Source: CAZTAO01 sp964611645
GTDB lineage: Bacteria > Armatimonadota > UBA5829
Assembly: GCA_964611645.1 (NCBI GenBank)
Contig: CAZTAO010000006.1
Span: 62,001 to 126,000 of the forward strand
Reading direction: 5' to 3'
DNA length: 64,000 nucleotides
In this document: piece after piece, positions 16,423 to 26,300 of the stretch
How the letters are laid out: each line of letters begins with the position of its first letter
How positions within the stretch are numbered: position 1 is the first letter of the stretch
Translations under genes and position numbers: made by a program
The notes under the pieces: generated by a model
Seen by the model: only the letters and a program-made list of their open reading frames with translations
Databases searched by the model: none
Told to the model about the DNA's origin: nothing

Positions 16423-19400
16423 TTGAAATACACCGGAATCGCCGTTCTCGCCACGCTGCTCATCGCAATCACGGCTGCGGCCGGGTTCGGTGCGCCCAGG
16501 AAGCAGTACACCGCGCCGAAGTTCGAGCGGGCGCCTGTTATCGACGGCAAGCTGGACGAGTGGAAGAAGGTTCCTCGGCTCATGCTTGGGCCGGAGTCCG
16601 TGAAATCGGCTGACTACGGCGGGGCATCGGACCTCAGCGCGGACTGCCGCTGGGCTTGGGACAACTCCGCGCTGTACTTTTCGGCGGTCGTCCGCGACAA
16701 CGACATCCGCACCCTCCAGGACACCGGGGATCTGGGTTCGCTGTGGCAGTACGACGCAATCCAGATGAGCTTCGATGCCGGCCACAATGCCCGCACCGCG
16801 GGCTACGATTCCGACGACTACGAATACGGCTTCGGGCTTGCGGGCGGCAAGGGCAGGGCGTATCGGTGGCACACCGGCAACAACCTGGTGCTGGGGGACG
16901 TGCCGACCATAGATGTTGCCGTCATCGCCGATCAGGCAAACCACACCCTCACCTACGAGGTCGCCATCCCGTGGAAAGAGCTTGTGCCGTTTTCGCCGGA
17001 GACAGGGGTCTGCGGGATGACCATATCGGTCAACGACAACGACGACGGCAGGCCGCACGCCTCAGTCGAATGGACCTCCGGCATCACCAGCGGCAAAGAC
17101 CCCAGCGCATACGGGGAACTGATACTCACCAAATCGCCCCCCAGCGGTGGCGGGTCTTCTGCCTGGCTGCTGGGGGAATCGGACCTCTCCGGCAAGAGCC
17201 AGGCGCGCTTCCAGGTATTGGTCGAGTCCCCCGGCAATGGCGCGCTTACAGCCGACTGGACCATCCGGCGCGCGGGCAAGGCCGTGCGAAGCGGGACCGC
17301 CAAAGCAGTCTCAACGGGCAAGATCGAGATCCTTAGTGACGTATCGGACCTGACCGGCGGCGTCTACACGGTGAGCGCGGTAGTGAGATCGGGCGGCAAG
17401 GAGGTAGCGCGGGCCTCGGACCAGTTCGGCAGGTACGATGTGGGATTCCAGCGCAAGAGGCTTCAGCGAGTTACCTTCAGGTGCAAGTCCGCGTGGGACC
17501 GGCTCACCGGATTGCAGAGACGTGGGCGATCCCTGCTGATGCCGCAGTCCACCCTGGCGACGGTGCGGCAGTTCATCCCCTACACCGAAGAGGACCTGCA
17601 GCAGAAGCGCTACGGTCGGGCGGTTGAGACCCTGGACCAACTCGAGCGGATGCTCGGCGAAGCAGACAACGAGATTACCCGGCTGACAGCCAGCCCTGAT
17701 CTCGACTTCCGGCTTGCGCGACTGGGCGCTGAGCGGGTTACGGTGAAAGACGGCGCGTTCTGGTCGGAGGGCAAGCCGGTGTTCCTGATAGGATTCACTG
17801 GCTGGTACGACGTCTGGGGTCACATGGATACCATCGCCCAACTCGGCGCCAACTCCTCGATAGAGAATGTCGGCGCTACCCCGTGGATTGTTTTCCCGAA
17901 GTCCGGTGACGCTCCGGCCAGGGAGGCGGCTGATGCGCTGGATTGGGGATGGGATTGGGCTGCCAAGGCCGGGTGCAGCTACTCCCGTTTGCTGGCCCTG
18001 AACCAGCTCCCCGGATGGTTCACCGAGGCTCAGAGCAAAGACGGCGGCGAGGGGCCTCACGTTCTGCAGCCCGCAACCCGCGAGCTGACCGGCACAGCGG
18101 CGAAGTTTGTGGCAAGCAGGGGCAAGCTCTTCACCTCCACCGGCCCCTACGTTCTCTTTGCCGAAGCAACCCAATGGCCCACAGAGAACCCACTGGAACT
18201 AGAGGCATTCCGGGGGTATCTGGCGGACAGATATGGCTCGGTACAGGCGCTCAATTCAGCTTGGGGGACCTCGTATACCGGCTTCGGACAGATAACCGGC
18301 ATCCAGCAGCCCGGTCAGCGGGTGGCGTGGTATGATCGGGGGCGGTTTGAGCAGAAAGTGTTTACGGACTGGAACGCTTGGCTGGCGGAGCAGATTCGCG
18401 CCGAAGACCCGCGGGCGCTGGTGACGTCATATCCATCCCTGCTGACCTGGGATGATTCGTCCGATTTTACAAAAGGGATCGACATGGAGGCCCTGTGCCA
18501 GGTGTACGACGCCAACGGCTGCGATACCGCAGGCCTGGAGTACAGCGGTTCCAGGTGGGCGATGAGCAGCATCACGGGCTTTGCAATGCTTCAGGATATG
18601 CTGCGCGCTTTCAACCCGAGCGTGCCTAACTACGATCCCGAGTTTCACCTGGTCAACTCCCGCAGATCATATCCGGCGGAGTATGTGCAGGCGGCGATGT
18701 ATCAGGGGTTCCTGCACGGGCTGTCCGCCGCTGATCTGTGGGTTATGAGCCGGGGCGAGAGCATAGACTCGATGGTGTGTTTCCAGCCTCGGGTGATGGA
18801 GACCTACGGCCGCACGGCGCTGCAGCTTCGGAGGTTGGTGGAGCCGGTCCGGGCGTTTCAGCGCGCGCCGGAGGAGGTCGGCATTATGTACTCGCTCACC
18901 TCAGTCGGCTACAACTCCAGGCACCTGGGCGAGATGCGCGCTGCGTACGAGGGGCTGTTCTTCCTGGACGCCAAGTGCAGGTTTGTGACCGACCGTACGT
19001 TGCTTACGCGCGGGCTGGACGGCCTCAAATTGCTCGTCCTGCCGAGAGTTTCCCACCTGCCCGCTCCTGCTTTGGACGCGATTCTGGCGTGGGTCAGGAA
19101 GGGTGGGACAGTTCTTGCTCTGGGAGATTGCCTGACCCACGACGACCTGGATCAGACTATCGCAGGCAAGCTCTCCTGGCCGGCAAAATCAGGCCAGATC
19201 AAGCTTGGCGGAGGCAAGATAGTATATCACCCCACGTCGCCGCAAGACTGGGAAGAGTACAACGCCCTCGGCGAGAAGCTCTTCACTCAGGCAGGCCTCA
19301 GCCGACCGGTTCGCGCAGTCAGAGGAGATGGAAAACCCGCCGTGGGCATCGAACTGCGCACGACTGTCCACAACGGCCGCAGGCTGGTCTACCTGATCAA

Positions 19401-19542
19401 TATGAACAACAGCGAGGTGGAAGTGCGGCTGCGCGACGTGAGCGGTCCGGCGAAGGACCTGATAACCGATCGGGCTATCGGCTGGCCCTGCAAGCTGCCG
19501 TCGCTGGGGGTGCTGCTGCTGGACTTTGGAGTCGGGAATTGA
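16423..19542 (+). CDS. Secreted CBM9-like plus GH42-type beta-galactosidase-like protein
   Basis: A 1039-residue protein. After a signal peptide ending near A-A-A-G-F-G-A, residues about 30-215 match the CBM9/DOMON-type sugar-binding pattern (A-P-V-I-D-G-K-L-D-E-W and A-L-Y-F-S-A-V-V). A TIM-barrel at about 440-790 contains the GH42-like L-N-S-A-W-G-T-S-Y. The C-terminal part (about 820-960) resembles the beta-galactosidase trimerisation domain with L-A-W-V-R-K-G-G-T. TTG at 16423 has AGGAG six bases upstream and is preferred to TTG at 16417. Substrate is unknown. Confidence 0.72.
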   Translation: MKYTGIAVLATLLIAITAAAGFGAPRKQYTAPKFERAPVIDGKLDEWKKVPRLMLGPESVKSADYGGASDLSADCRWAWDNSALYFSAVVRDNDIRTLQDTGDLGSLWQYDAIQMSFDAGHNARTAGYDSDDYEYGFGLAGGKGRAYRWHTGNNLVLGDVPTIDVAVIADQANHTLTYEVAIPWKELVPFSPETGVCGMTISVNDNDDGRPHASVEWTSGITSGKDPSAYGELILTKSPPSGGGSSAWLLGESDLSGKSQARFQVLVESPGNGALTADWTIRRAGKAVRSGTAKAVSTGKIEILSDVSDLTGGVYTVSAVVRSGGKEVARASDQFGRYDVGFQRKRLQRVTFRCKSAWDRLTGLQRRGRSLLMPQSTLATVRQFIPYTEEDLQQKRYGRAVETLDQLERMLGEADNEITRLTASPDLDFRLARLGAERVTVKDGAFWSEGKPVFLIGFTGWYDVWGHMDTIAQLGANSSIENVGATPWIVFPKSGDAPAREAADALDWGWDWAAKAGCSYSRLLALNQLPGWFTEAQSKDGGEGPHVLQPATRELTGTAAKFVASRGKLFTSTGPYVLFAEATQWPTENPLELEAFRGYLADRYGSVQALNSAWGTSYTGFGQITGIQQPGQRVAWYDRGRFEQKVFTDWNAWLAEQIRAEDPRALVTSYPSLLTWDDSSDFTKGIDMEALCQVYDANGCDTAGLEYSGSRWAMSSITGFAMLQDMLRAFNPSVPNYDPEFHLVNSRRSYPAEYVQAAMYQGFLHGLSAADLWVMSRGESIDSMVCFQPRVMETYGRTALQLRRLVEPVRAFQRAPEEVGIMYSLTSVGYNSRHLGEMRAAYEGLFFLDAKCRFVTDRTLLTRGLDGLKLLVLPRVSHLPAPALDAILAWVRKGGTVLALGDCLTHDDLDQTIAGKLSWPAKSGQIKLGGGKIVYHPTSPQDWEEYNALGEKLFTQAGLSRPVRAVRGDGKPAVGIELRTTVHNGRRLVYLINMNNSEVEVRLRDVSGPAKDLITDRAIGWPCKLPSLGVLLLDFGVGN

Positions 19543-19567
19543 TGATTCAGGCAGACATACTCATCCA

Positions 19568-19596
19568 TTGACTACAATAGCTATTATAGGTATACT
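19568..19596 (+). promoter_or_regulatory. Promoter of toxin-antitoxin module 1
   Basis: TTGACT at 19568-19573 and TATACT at 19591-19596 are 17 bases apart, a near-consensus sigma-70 promoter about 40 bases upstream of the antitoxin ATG. Confidence 0.78.
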
Positions 19597-19610
19597 ACCT
19601 ATAGTAGCTA
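19578..19610. promoter_or_regulatory. Operator-like inverted repeat over the TA-1 -10 box
   Basis: Fifteen-base arms (TAGCTATTATAGGTA at 19578-19592 and TACCTATAGTAGCTA at 19596-19610) are inverted repeats with one mismatch and a three-base centre. The palindrome covers the -10. Phd/YefM antitoxins and their toxin complexes typically autorepress through such sites. Confidence 0.72.
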
Positions 19611-19637
19611 CTTTGCTTTGTCGGAGGAACCAGTGCT

Positions 19638-19892
19638 ATGACTACAGTCACATCCAAAGACGCCCAGAACAGGTTCGGGCAGCTTATCGATACCGCCCAG
19701 CGCGAGCCAGTCTCCATTACGCGGCATGACCGGCCTGTGGCTGTGATCGTCTCAAGTGAGCGATACGAGGAGCTTGAAGCCTTGGAGGACTCCATCTGGC
19801 TGGCTCGTGCCAGGGAGGCTGAGAAGGAGGGCTTTCTCAGCATAGAAGATAGTGAGGCATTTCTAGAGAGCATCGCCAATGCTGAGGACTAG
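19638..19892 (+). CDS. Phd/YefM-family antitoxin (TA module 1)
   Basis: An 84-residue antitoxin. The N-terminal DNA-binding fold shows S-K-D-A-Q-N-R-F-G-Q-L-I-D and P-V-A-V-I-V-S-S-E-R-Y-E-E-L, the Phd/YefM pattern; the acidic C-terminus would wrap the toxin. GGAGGA precedes the ATG at 19638. The gene overlaps its toxin by 14 bases. Autoregulation through the palindrome at 19578-19610 is inferred. Confidence 0.9.
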   Translation: MTTVTSKDAQNRFGQLIDTAQREPVSITRHDRPVAVIVSSERYEELEALEDSIWLARAREAEKEGFLSIEDSEAFLESIANAED

Positions 19893-20151
19893 ACTTTCAA
19901 AGAGCGCCACGCGGTTCATCGCGACGCGGGTGCCAAAACACCAACGCCAGATCCAAGTGAAGATTCGCGAATTGTGCTCCGACCCGATGCCATCGGACAC
20001 CAAAGCAGTCAAAGGCTCGCAAGAGTCCTGTTCAAGGGTAGACGTCGGCGAGTACAGAATCATCTACCGAGTTGAAGATGATGTGCTCGAAATCCTCCTC
20101 GTCGGCAAGCGCAACGATGACGAGGTGTATCGGGAGTTTGGCAGGAGGTAG
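19879..20151 (+). CDS. RelE/ParE-superfamily toxin (TA module 1)
   Basis: A 90-residue basic protein with the RelE fold pattern: L-S-K-S-A-T-R-F at the start, D-V-G-E-Y-R-I-I-Y-R-V in the middle and V-G-K-R-N-D-D-E-V-Y at the end. RelE-type toxins cleave mRNA on the ribosome; ParE types poison gyrase, and sequence alone does not decide. It is intact and overlaps the antitoxin gene. Confidence 0.87.
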   Translation: MLRTRLSKSATRFIATRVPKHQRQIQVKIRELCSDPMPSDTKAVKGSQESCSRVDVGEYRIIYRVEDDVLEILLVGKRNDDEVYREFGRR

Positions 20152-20203
20152 GGGGTTCGCCCAGTAACCTATCACAACAACTGCAGCACAGAACTGCCAC
20201 GGA

Positions 20204-20257
20204 TTGATGGAATGCGTCGTGAGTGGTATCATAGAATTAGCAGCTAATTGACTGCTA
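20204..20257 (+). promoter_or_regulatory. Promoter and operator-like repeats of TA module 2
   Basis: TTGATG at 20204-20209 and TATCAT at 20227-20232 have a 17-base spacer and a TG upstream of the -10. Downstream, ATTAGC-A-GCTAAT (20236-20248) is a perfect palindrome, and TAGCAG (20238-20243) pairs with CTGCTA (20252-20257). These are candidate sites for autorepression by the second antitoxin. Confidence 0.6.
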
Positions 20258-20273
20258 GCCGCAGAGGTGTGTA

Positions 20274-20561
20274 ATGATTGATCTGACTGAAATACGCTCG
20301 CTTACTGACTTTGTGCGCAACTCGAAGGAGTGCGCGGGCAGGATCAAGCGGGGGAAGTCGCCGATGGTGCTGACTGTGAACGGCCGAGCTGAACTCGTTG
20401 TGCAGGATGCGGCATCCTACCAGGCAATGCTTGAGAGAATGGACCGCGCGGAAACCCTTGCCGCCATAAAGCAGGGCCTTGAAGAAGCCGAACGAGGAGA
20501 ATCACGACCGGCGGGCGAAGTGTTTGCTGAACTGAGAGCGAAGCATGGCATATCGCGTTGA
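20274..20561 (+). CDS. Phd/YefM-type antitoxin (TA module 2)
   Basis: A 95-residue protein. The N-terminal half (L-T-D-F-V-R-N-S followed by M-V-L-T-V-N-G-R-A-E-L-V-V and Y-Q-A-M-L-E-R) matches prevent-host-death antitoxins, and the C-terminal half is a charged helix. It overlaps the toxin gene by 17 bases. Sequence similarity to the module 1 antitoxin is low, so the two modules are not a recent duplication. Confidence 0.85.
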   Translation: MIDLTEIRSLTDFVRNSKECAGRIKRGKSPMVLTVNGRAELVVQDAASYQAMLERMDRAETLAAIKQGLEEAERGESRPAGEVFAELRAKHGISR

Positions 20562-20883
20562 ACTGACCCCGCAAGCAGTGTCTGACTTGGATTCGGCTCT
20601 GCAGTATTTGGTTGAGGCAGCGCCCGAGCGGGCCGAGCGTTGGTTCGCCGGGATGATGGACGCCGTGTACTCGCTTGAGCAGATGCCTGAGCGCTGCCAT
20701 CTGGCTCCGGAGAGCGAAGACTTCGGCAAGGACATCCGAGAAATCTTCTACGGCAAACGGACTGGGGTATACCGCATACTGTTCCGCATATACGGGCAAG
20801 ACTGCAGCGAAGGCATCGTCCGGGTTATCTGCGTCAGACACGGCGCGAGAGATCGACTGAAGTTGGAGGACTTGGGTGAGTAG
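20545..20883 (+). CDS. RelE/ParE-family toxin (TA module 2)
   Basis: A 112-residue protein of the ParE/RelE type: Y-R-V-E-L-T-P-Q-A-V-S-D-L at the start, A-E-R-W-F in helix two, M-P-E-R-C in the loop, R-E-I-F-Y-G-K-R and Y-R-I-L-F-R-I-Y in the sheet, and V-R-H-G-A-R-D at the end. It is complete. The pattern with M-P-E-R-C and R-H-G-A-R is common among ParE-like toxins with Phd partners. Confidence 0.87.
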   Translation: MAYRVELTPQAVSDLDSALQYLVEAAPERAERWFAGMMDAVYSLEQMPERCHLAPESEDFGKDIREIFYGKRTGVYRILFRIYGQDCSEGIVRVICVRHGARDRLKLEDLGE

Positions 20884-20903
20884 GGTATTGCACAAACGCC
20901 AAT

Positions 20904-20932
20904 TCCACTTACTCTGGCTTATGTGGTAATAT
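20904..20932 (+). promoter_or_regulatory. Extended -10 promoter of the caspase-FGE gene
   Basis: TGgTAATAT ends at 20932; the -35 region (TTCCAC at 20904-20909, 17-base spacer) is weak. The start site would lie about 55 bases before the chosen ATG. Confidence 0.45.
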
Positions 20933-20997
20933 ACGGGGTGTACAGCCGTCTTGTGTAGGATGTGGCGTCTGTGTCGTTCCGGGCGGAGGGTTGGGGT

Positions 20998-22698
20998 ATG
21001 GTGTCGCGTGGTTTCCGATGGTTGGCGGTTTTCGGGCTTTGCGCTTTGGCGGCGGCGGCGCTGGTTTCCGCCGCGTGGGGCGCGGATGGCCAGCCAGGCA
21101 GCTTGTATCGCAACTCCTATGCCCTCCTGATCGGGATCAATGAGTACCAGAACGTGCCGAAGCTGGAGTATGCCGTCAACGACGTCAAGGCGCTTCGGGA
21201 TGTGCTGATCAAGAGCTATGGTTTCGATGCCGCCAAGATCACCGTGCTTACGGATGCCCAGGCTACAAAGGATGGGATTACCCGCGCGCTGGCTCGCGTT
21301 ACGGGCAAGGCGCGTGTGGAGAAGCAGGACCGCGTTCTCATCTACTTCTCCGGCCACGGCCAGACTGTTCCTACCGATGACGGTGGCTCAAAGGGCTTTC
21401 TCATCCCCGTGGATGCCGAGGTCAACCTCAATGACCTGAGCGACCCGGAGCCATTTCTCTCCACCTGCTTCCCCATGAATGCGGTTTGGGAGACTCTCGA
21501 TCTTTGCCCCGCGAAGCACGTCCTTCTGATTGCCGATGCCTGCTACGGAGGGCTTCTGGCGCGAACCCGTGACCTGAGCGCTCAAGCCGATGTATCCGCG
21601 CAGGTGCTTGCCGGACGAAAGGCGAGGCAGGTGATGACCGGCGGAGGCAAAGGAGAGAAGACCTTTGAGGACCCGAAATGGGGTCACGGAGCTTTCACCT
21701 ACAAACTGCTCGACGAATTGCAATCCCGAGCGCGGGAGCCTGGAGCAGTGTTTACCACGCAGGAGTTGTTCGCGTCTCTGCAGCGTTCGGTAAGCAACCT
21801 CACGAAAGGGAAACAGACCCCACAGTTGGCGGACAAAGACACTGAGGGCGAGTTTCTCTTCACGGTGCCTGGGGGTAGCCAACCTGATATCGCCGTCACG
21901 CCCGCTCCTAGACCCGCTGTTGCGACACCTCCAAAGCCTGCCACTGCGGTCGTTCCGCCTGAGCAAGCGGAAATGTCTGGTTCCATTCCCAAGACTAAGA
22001 TCAACCCCAAAGACGGCGCGGAGATGATCCTGATCCCTGCTGGGGCCTTCCTGATGGGGAGTTCAGAGTCGGACGCACAAGCGAGTGTTGACGAAAAGCC
22101 GCAGCACACGGTCTATCTGGACAGCTACTACATTTACAAGAACCTGGTGACGGTTGCGCAGTATCGGCAGTTCTGCCAGGAGACGGGTCGAACTATGGCA
22201 AGCGTTCCAAGCTGGGGGTTGATTCACGACCACCCGATAGTGAATGTGAGCTGGGATGATGCCAACGCATATGCGCAGTGGGTCGGTGGCTCACTGCCCA
22301 CTGAGGCTCAATGGGAGAAGGCCGCCCGGGGCGGCGACGGCAGACTGTACCCTTGGGGGAACACATGGAATGGGAGCAAGTGTCAGAATAACGAACAGAA
22401 GACTGCCCCCGTGGGCAGTTTTGCGTCCGGGGCAAGCCCCTATGGGGTACTGGACATGGCGGGAAACGTGTGGCAGTGGTGCGCGGACTGGTACGGCGAG
22501 AATTACTACTCGGGCTCGCCGTCCCGGAACCCGACCGGCCCGGTGTCGGGGTCTTCTCGAGTTCTGCGGGGCGGCAATTGGGGCAGCGATGTCAATGCCA
22601 GCAGCTTTGGATCTGCCTACCGGTACATCCACGACCCGTCCCTCAGGTACTTCATCCTCTTCGGGTTCCGTTGTTCTCTCCCCGCCGCAGGACCGTAA
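20998..22698 (+). CDS. Secreted caspase-like peptidase (C14) fused to a formylglycine-generating-enzyme (SUMF1) domain
   Basis: A 566-residue protein with a signal peptide (residues about 1-28). Residues 38-290 form a caspase fold: the catalytic His is H120 in Y-F-S-G-H-G and the Cys is C182 in I-A-D-A-C-Y-G-G. A proline-rich linker spans about 295-335. Residues 340-566 are an FGE-sulfatase domain with P-A-G-A-F-L-M-G-S, L-P-T-E-A-Q-W-E-K-A-A-R-G and D-M-A-G-N-V-W-Q-W-C. Such fusions occur in bacteria as orthocaspases; the FGE part may bind partners or ligands. ATG 20998 is chosen over the upstream in-frame GTG 20962. It follows two TA modules. Confidence 0.88.
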   Translation: MVSRGFRWLAVFGLCALAAAALVSAAWGADGQPGSLYRNSYALLIGINEYQNVPKLEYAVNDVKALRDVLIKSYGFDAAKITVLTDAQATKDGITRALARVTGKARVEKQDRVLIYFSGHGQTVPTDDGGSKGFLIPVDAEVNLNDLSDPEPFLSTCFPMNAVWETLDLCPAKHVLLIADACYGGLLARTRDLSAQADVSAQVLAGRKARQVMTGGGKGEKTFEDPKWGHGAFTYKLLDELQSRAREPGAVFTTQELFASLQRSVSNLTKGKQTPQLADKDTEGEFLFTVPGGSQPDIAVTPAPRPAVATPPKPATAVVPPEQAEMSGSIPKTKINPKDGAEMILIPAGAFLMGSSESDAQASVDEKPQHTVYLDSYYIYKNLVTVAQYRQFCQETGRTMASVPSWGLIHDHPIVNVSWDDANAYAQWVGGSLPTEAQWEKAARGGDGRLYPWGNTWNGSKCQNNEQKTAPVGSFASGASPYGVLDMAGNVWQWCADWYGENYYSGSPSRNPTGPVSGSSRVLRGGNWGSDVNASSFGSAYRYIHDPSLRYFILFGFRCSLPAAGP

Positions 22699-22962
22699 TT
22701 CTCCCGTTTCCTTCAATTCCTTTTCCCATTTCCGCAGTGTCGCTAACCGCCCTCATTCGCAATCCGCTGTGTCACCCTTGTCGATCCACACTGTGAACAC
22801 TCTCCCATGCGCGGTCTTGAGTCTTCCACTCCCTGTTGAACAGTAGTAACCAGTTCGCTAAACCAGCGGCGTGAGACTGGCGGCGCTGGTAGCAAAGGCG
22901 GAACGACACTTGGCGCGGACGTGTATATGGACGGCTGCTGGAGCCGGGGGGAGGAGATGCCC
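22699..22962. other. 264-base convergent gap without recognised feature
   Basis: This stretch between the caspase-FGE gene and the minus-strand gene below shows no convincing ORF, RNA or terminator. It is pyrimidine-rich at its left end and lacks the interspersed repeats found in other gaps. Confidence 0.4.
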
Positions 22963-23262
22963 TCAGACCTCCCCGATGGCTTTTAGCCCATTCTCAGTAA
23001 GGTGTATTTTCCCTCCCTCGAAGTTGTTGAAGTCGTAGCCCCAAGACAGGTAGCCTTCGAGAAACAGATCGAAGAATGCAGTCAGCGCAGCCTGCTGATT
23101 CCTGGTTGAATAGGCCGGAAGGCGTCTTCTAAGCTCCGCAATGATCGAGGGTACTTGCATCAATCCCATGCCCTGTGGGTCGAGATCCTTCAGCACCGTG
23201 AAGATAACGTGACGCACCTCATCGCGATTAAATGCCGGTTCTTCAGATTGTTGAGCAATCAT
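22963..23262 (-). CDS. Small hypothetical protein, 99 residues
   Basis: I do not recognise the family. The protein is helical and acidic at the start, with V-I-F-T-V-L-K-D-L-D and a C-terminal stretch with hydrophobic strands and K-I-H-L-T-E-N-G-L-K-A-I, which resembles the wing and recognition part of winged-helix proteins. ATG at 23262 has GAGGAGGA seven to eight bases upstream, a strong ribosome site, which supports reality. It lies downstream of dnaE with a divergent-free 134-base gap. Confidence 0.6.
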   Translation of the reverse strand: MIAQQSEEPAFNRDEVRHVIFTVLKDLDPQGMGLMQVPSIIAELRRRLPAYSTRNQQAALTAFFDLFLEGYLSWGYDFNNFEGGKIHLTENGLKAIGEV

Positions 23263-23396
23263 AGTAATCCTCCTCAAGGGATGGTGTCGTTGTCCGTCAG
23301 CCGTGATCTAGGACAGTGGGTTCGTTGCTTCGGCTTGCTGACAGCCGGAGCCGGGGCGCAGCCCCGCACCCCGCAGCTACATAGTGATCTTCCCCC

Positions 23397-26300
23397 CTAC
23401 GTCACCCGAATACTATTCCTACCCAGCAAATGGTTCACGGCGGCTATGAATTGGCCGTTGGGGTCTACTTTGTAGCGGGTTTGGACCATTTGTCTTCTTT
23501 CGCCGCTCTTTAGCCAGATGTATACCGGTAGCAGGCCGGGGTAGGCGTCCATAATGGGGCGGAGGCTGTCTAGGACGTTGGGGGCGCTGTCGTCGAGGCG
23601 CAGGTGGACCGCCTTGGCCGCTTCGGCTGCTTTCTTGCCGTTGCTTTTCTCGAACGGAATAACCCCATCCGCCCGGATCTCCACTTCCACCACGGCATCC
23701 TCTTCATCGTTGTTGTTGATTCTTTCCCGATGAGTGGCTTTGCCCTCCACCAGGACCACCCGGCCCTTAACCAACTGGTCCTCGCAGCTCTTCAGCGCAT
23801 TGGGGAAGACCGTCACGGGAATGGCGCCGTAGATATCCTCAAGCTTGAAAGTCGCCATCTTGAGGTTCGACTTGGTGAAGCGGATGTTGAGTTCCTGGAT
23901 CATCCCGCCCAGCACGCACCGCTGGTCGCTCTCCAGTTCCTGGTAGCTCAGCGCGTCGGCGGTGCACTGCCTCTCCACCGAGGGCCATATCTCCTCCAGC
24001 GGATGACCCGACAAATACACACCTGTAAGCTCCTTCTCATAGTGCAGAATGGCATCGCGGTCTAGCTCCACAAAGTGGCCGTACTTGCTGGTATCGGTGC
24101 CGGGGCTGGATACGTCATCGTCCCCAAACAGCCCCGACTGGCCGTTCATCTGGTCGCGCCTGCGGGAGTTGGCAAGGCTGAGGGCATCGGGCAGCATCTG
24201 GATCAGTTGGGCGCGGTTTCCGCCCATATCCGAGAACGCCCCAACCTTGATAAGCCCCTCTATGGTGGACTTGTTCACAGCCGTGCTGCCGGCGGTGCGC
24301 TCGGCGAAGTCGAATATATCCCGGAACGGCCCGCCCTCTTCTCTCGCTGCGGCGATGGCGTCGACCGCAGTTGTCCCGCAGCCTTTGATCGCGCCCATCC
24401 CGAACCGGATCTTGCCGTCTTCCACATTGAACCGCACCCCGCTGTGGTTGACGTGCGGCGGCATCAGCTCAACCCCGAGCCTCTTGCAGTCCGCAATGTA
24501 CTGCGCGAGCTTGTCGTTGCGGTCCATGTTGGCCGACAGCAGCGCGGCGTAGTATTCCACCGTGTAGTTGGCCTTCATGTAGGCCGTTCGATAGGCGACA
24601 AATGCGTAGCAGACGGCGTGAGCTTTGTTGAAGGCGTAGCCCGCGAACGGCTCTATCTGATCGTAAATGGCCTCGGCCACCTTGTGCTCTATGCCCTTTT
24701 CGGCGGCCCCGGCGAGGAACTTCTCCTTCTGCTGAGCCATAACCAGGGAGTCCTTGCTGGACATCGCTTTGCGCAACTTGTCCGCCTGGCCCAGCGAGAA
24801 TCCCGCGATGGCCCTGGCAATCCGGAGAACCTGGTCCTGGTAGCAGATAACCCCGTATGTCTCCGCGAGAATGGCCTCGAGGTCGGGATGGAGATACTTT
24901 ATCTCCTCCTGCCCAAACTTGCTGCGGACAAACTTGGGTATATGCTGCATCGGGCCTGGCCGATACAGCGCAACAATAGCCGCGAGTTCCCTTACCGAGT
25001 TGGGCTTGAGCTCAACCACGCTCCGCCGCATTCCAGGGCTTTCTAGCTGAAACACCCCGCTGGTGTCGCCCCGGCTTAGCATATCGAATGTCTTTGCGTC
25101 TTCCAGCGGCAGGTTCAGAACGTCGATATCGATGTTCTGGGTGCGCTTGACCGTTCCAACCGCCTCCGCCAGAATCGTCAGGTTCGCGAGGCCAAGGAAG
25201 TCCATCTTGAGCAGGCCCACGATGCCGATGTCCTTCTTTGCAAGCTGGGCGACCGTTTCCCCCTTGTTCCCAACAAACAGCGGAACGGTGTCGGTGAGGG
25301 GAGTCTCGGAGATCAGCACACCCGCAGCGTGGACCCCGGTGTTGCGGTTCAGCCCCTCAAGTTTCCTCGCTGTGTCCAGGAGCCGCTTTAGCCCACGGTC
25401 CGAATCGTACGCAGCCGCAAGGTCCGGGTTCTCTTTCATTGCCCGGTCTATGGTGATGCCGACCGGCAGCCCCGGGATCATCTTGCTCAGCCGGTCGACT
25501 TCTATGGGCGAAGTCCCCAGCACCCGGCCGCAGTCTCGTATAGCCGCCTTGGCCTTGAGGCTGTTGTAGGTGGCAAGCTGGCAGACGCGGTCCCGGCCGT
25601 ATTTCTCGGAAACGTATTGGATAAGCTCATCCCGTCGGTCGTCCTGGATGTCCAGGTCCACGTCCGGCATCTCTATGCGCTCGGGGTTGAGGAACCGCTC
25701 GAAAGTGAGGCCATACTCGATGGGGTCAACGTCCGTGATCCCCAGCCCGTAGCACACCAGGCTTCCCGCTGCGGAACCCCTGGCGCCGACATACATTCCT
25801 TTCTCGCGGGCGAAGTCGGTGAAGTCCTTAACTACCAGCATATACATCGCGAAGCCGCACTCGTTGATGACCCCGCACTCATACTGAAGCTGCTCCTCGT
25901 AGGCGTCCGGCAGGTCGTGTCCTAGCCGGCCAATCAGCCCCTTGCGGGTCTCCGTCTGCATGTAGTCGCCGACATCCACCCCCTCCGGCAGACCGGGGTT
26001 CGGGAGCATTGTGCGGCCAAAGTCGAACTTGCAATCACACCGCTGCGCAATCTCCAGGGTATTTTCAATTGCCCCCGGATAATCTCTGAATATCTCGGCC
26101 ATCTCTTGAGGGCTTTTGAGGTAGAAGTCGCTGCCGGTGAACCTCATCCTGTCGGGGTCATCGATTCCGGCGTTGGTCTGGATGCACAGCAGCACATCGT
26201 GGGCTTCGTGGTCGGCGCGGGTGGTATAGTGGCTGTCGTTGGTGGCCACCATCTTCAGCCCGAACTTCCCCGCCATCTCCAGCAGAGCCTTATTGGCAAC

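Noticed and set aside
23340..23396. GGGGCGCAGCCCC hairpin after dnaE considered as an intrinsic terminator
   Set aside because: The stem is short and no T run follows in the dnaE direction.
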